A stretch of DNA of 13,924 nucleotides from NCBI GenBank assembly GCA_035391225.1, contig DAOPKN010000050.1, positions 1-13,924 of the forward strand. The letters are read 5' to 3'. Shown one piece after another: positions 13,882-13,924 of the stretch. The stretch's first letter is position 1. Every line of letters starts with the position of its first letter. Under the pieces are notes generated by a model. It saw only the letters and a program-made list of their open reading frames with translations, was not told where the DNA came from and ran no database searches. The translations under genes were made by a program, and so were the position numbers. This DNA is from DAOPKN01 sp035391225. Lineage in GTDB: Bacteria > Thermotogota > Thermotogae > MWEM01.

Positions 13882-13918
13882 GCCGCAGCCCACTGCGGCT
13901 TGTTTTGCTTTTCGTTTC
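13882..13918 (+). terminator. Intrinsic terminator 2 after the phosphotransferase gene
   Basis: Perfect 7-bp stem GCCGCAG (13882-13888) / CTGCGGC (13893-13899) with a CCCA loop, followed by T-rich TTGTTTTGCTTTTCGTTTC (13900-13918). It is in tandem with the stem at 13843 and resembles the terminator at 12750. Confidence 0.8.
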
Positions 13919-13924
13919 AGCGAA

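Noticed and set aside
1..13924. tRNA, rRNA, CRISPR array, insertion sequence or phage integration site
   Set aside because: None was seen by reading the sequence. The only repeats are the short ones listed, and there are no transposase or integrase frames.

Overview
The window is bacterial chromosomal DNA, fairly GC-rich, with short intergenic gaps, strong AGGAGG-type ribosome binding sites and frequent GTG/TTG starts. A lipobox lipoprotein, signal peptides, two sensor histidine kinases and an OmpR/PhoB-type regulator show that it is bacterial. A two-cluster ferredoxin/FrhB-type protein suggests an anaerobic or redox-versatile lifestyle. I cannot name the species or phylum. No tRNA, rRNA, CRISPR array, insertion sequence or phage gene was seen.

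Region 1 (1-2270, plus strand): the C-terminal part of a membrane protein with an in-frame 21-bp tandem duplication, then a promoter (368-396) driving a 45-residue ORF, a metallo-beta-lactamase-fold hydrolase and an exported alpha/beta hydrolase that overlaps it by ATGA. Region 2 (2267-6018, minus strand): a hybrid histidine kinase with a Cache-like sensor and a degenerate receiver. It shares its TTAA stop sequence with the convergent hydrolase. Upstream of it, with its own promoter, lies a ferredoxin/F420-hydrogenase-beta-like protein.

Region 3 (6111-12780, plus strand) reads as one operon divergent from region 2. It encodes a proline-rich lipoprotein with an internal duplication, an exported 912-residue protein with two complete calcineurin-like metallophosphoesterase domains, a response regulator, its histidine kinase and a 74-residue protein, and ends at an intrinsic terminator. 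The tight spacing (20 nt, 73 nt, ATGA overlap, 11-nt overlap) suggests that the surface proteins and the two-component system act together, for example in sensing or scavenging phosphoesters at the cell surface. That role is inferred.

Region 4 (12802-13924): an APH/choline-kinase-type phosphotransferase whose ribosome binding site lies directly behind the region 3 terminator, followed by two tandem terminators. All three terminator stems are close relatives with compensatory base changes.

The best candidate for an undescribed system is region 3: a duplicated lipoprotein, a double-headed phosphatase, a two-component system and a small protein of unknown function.
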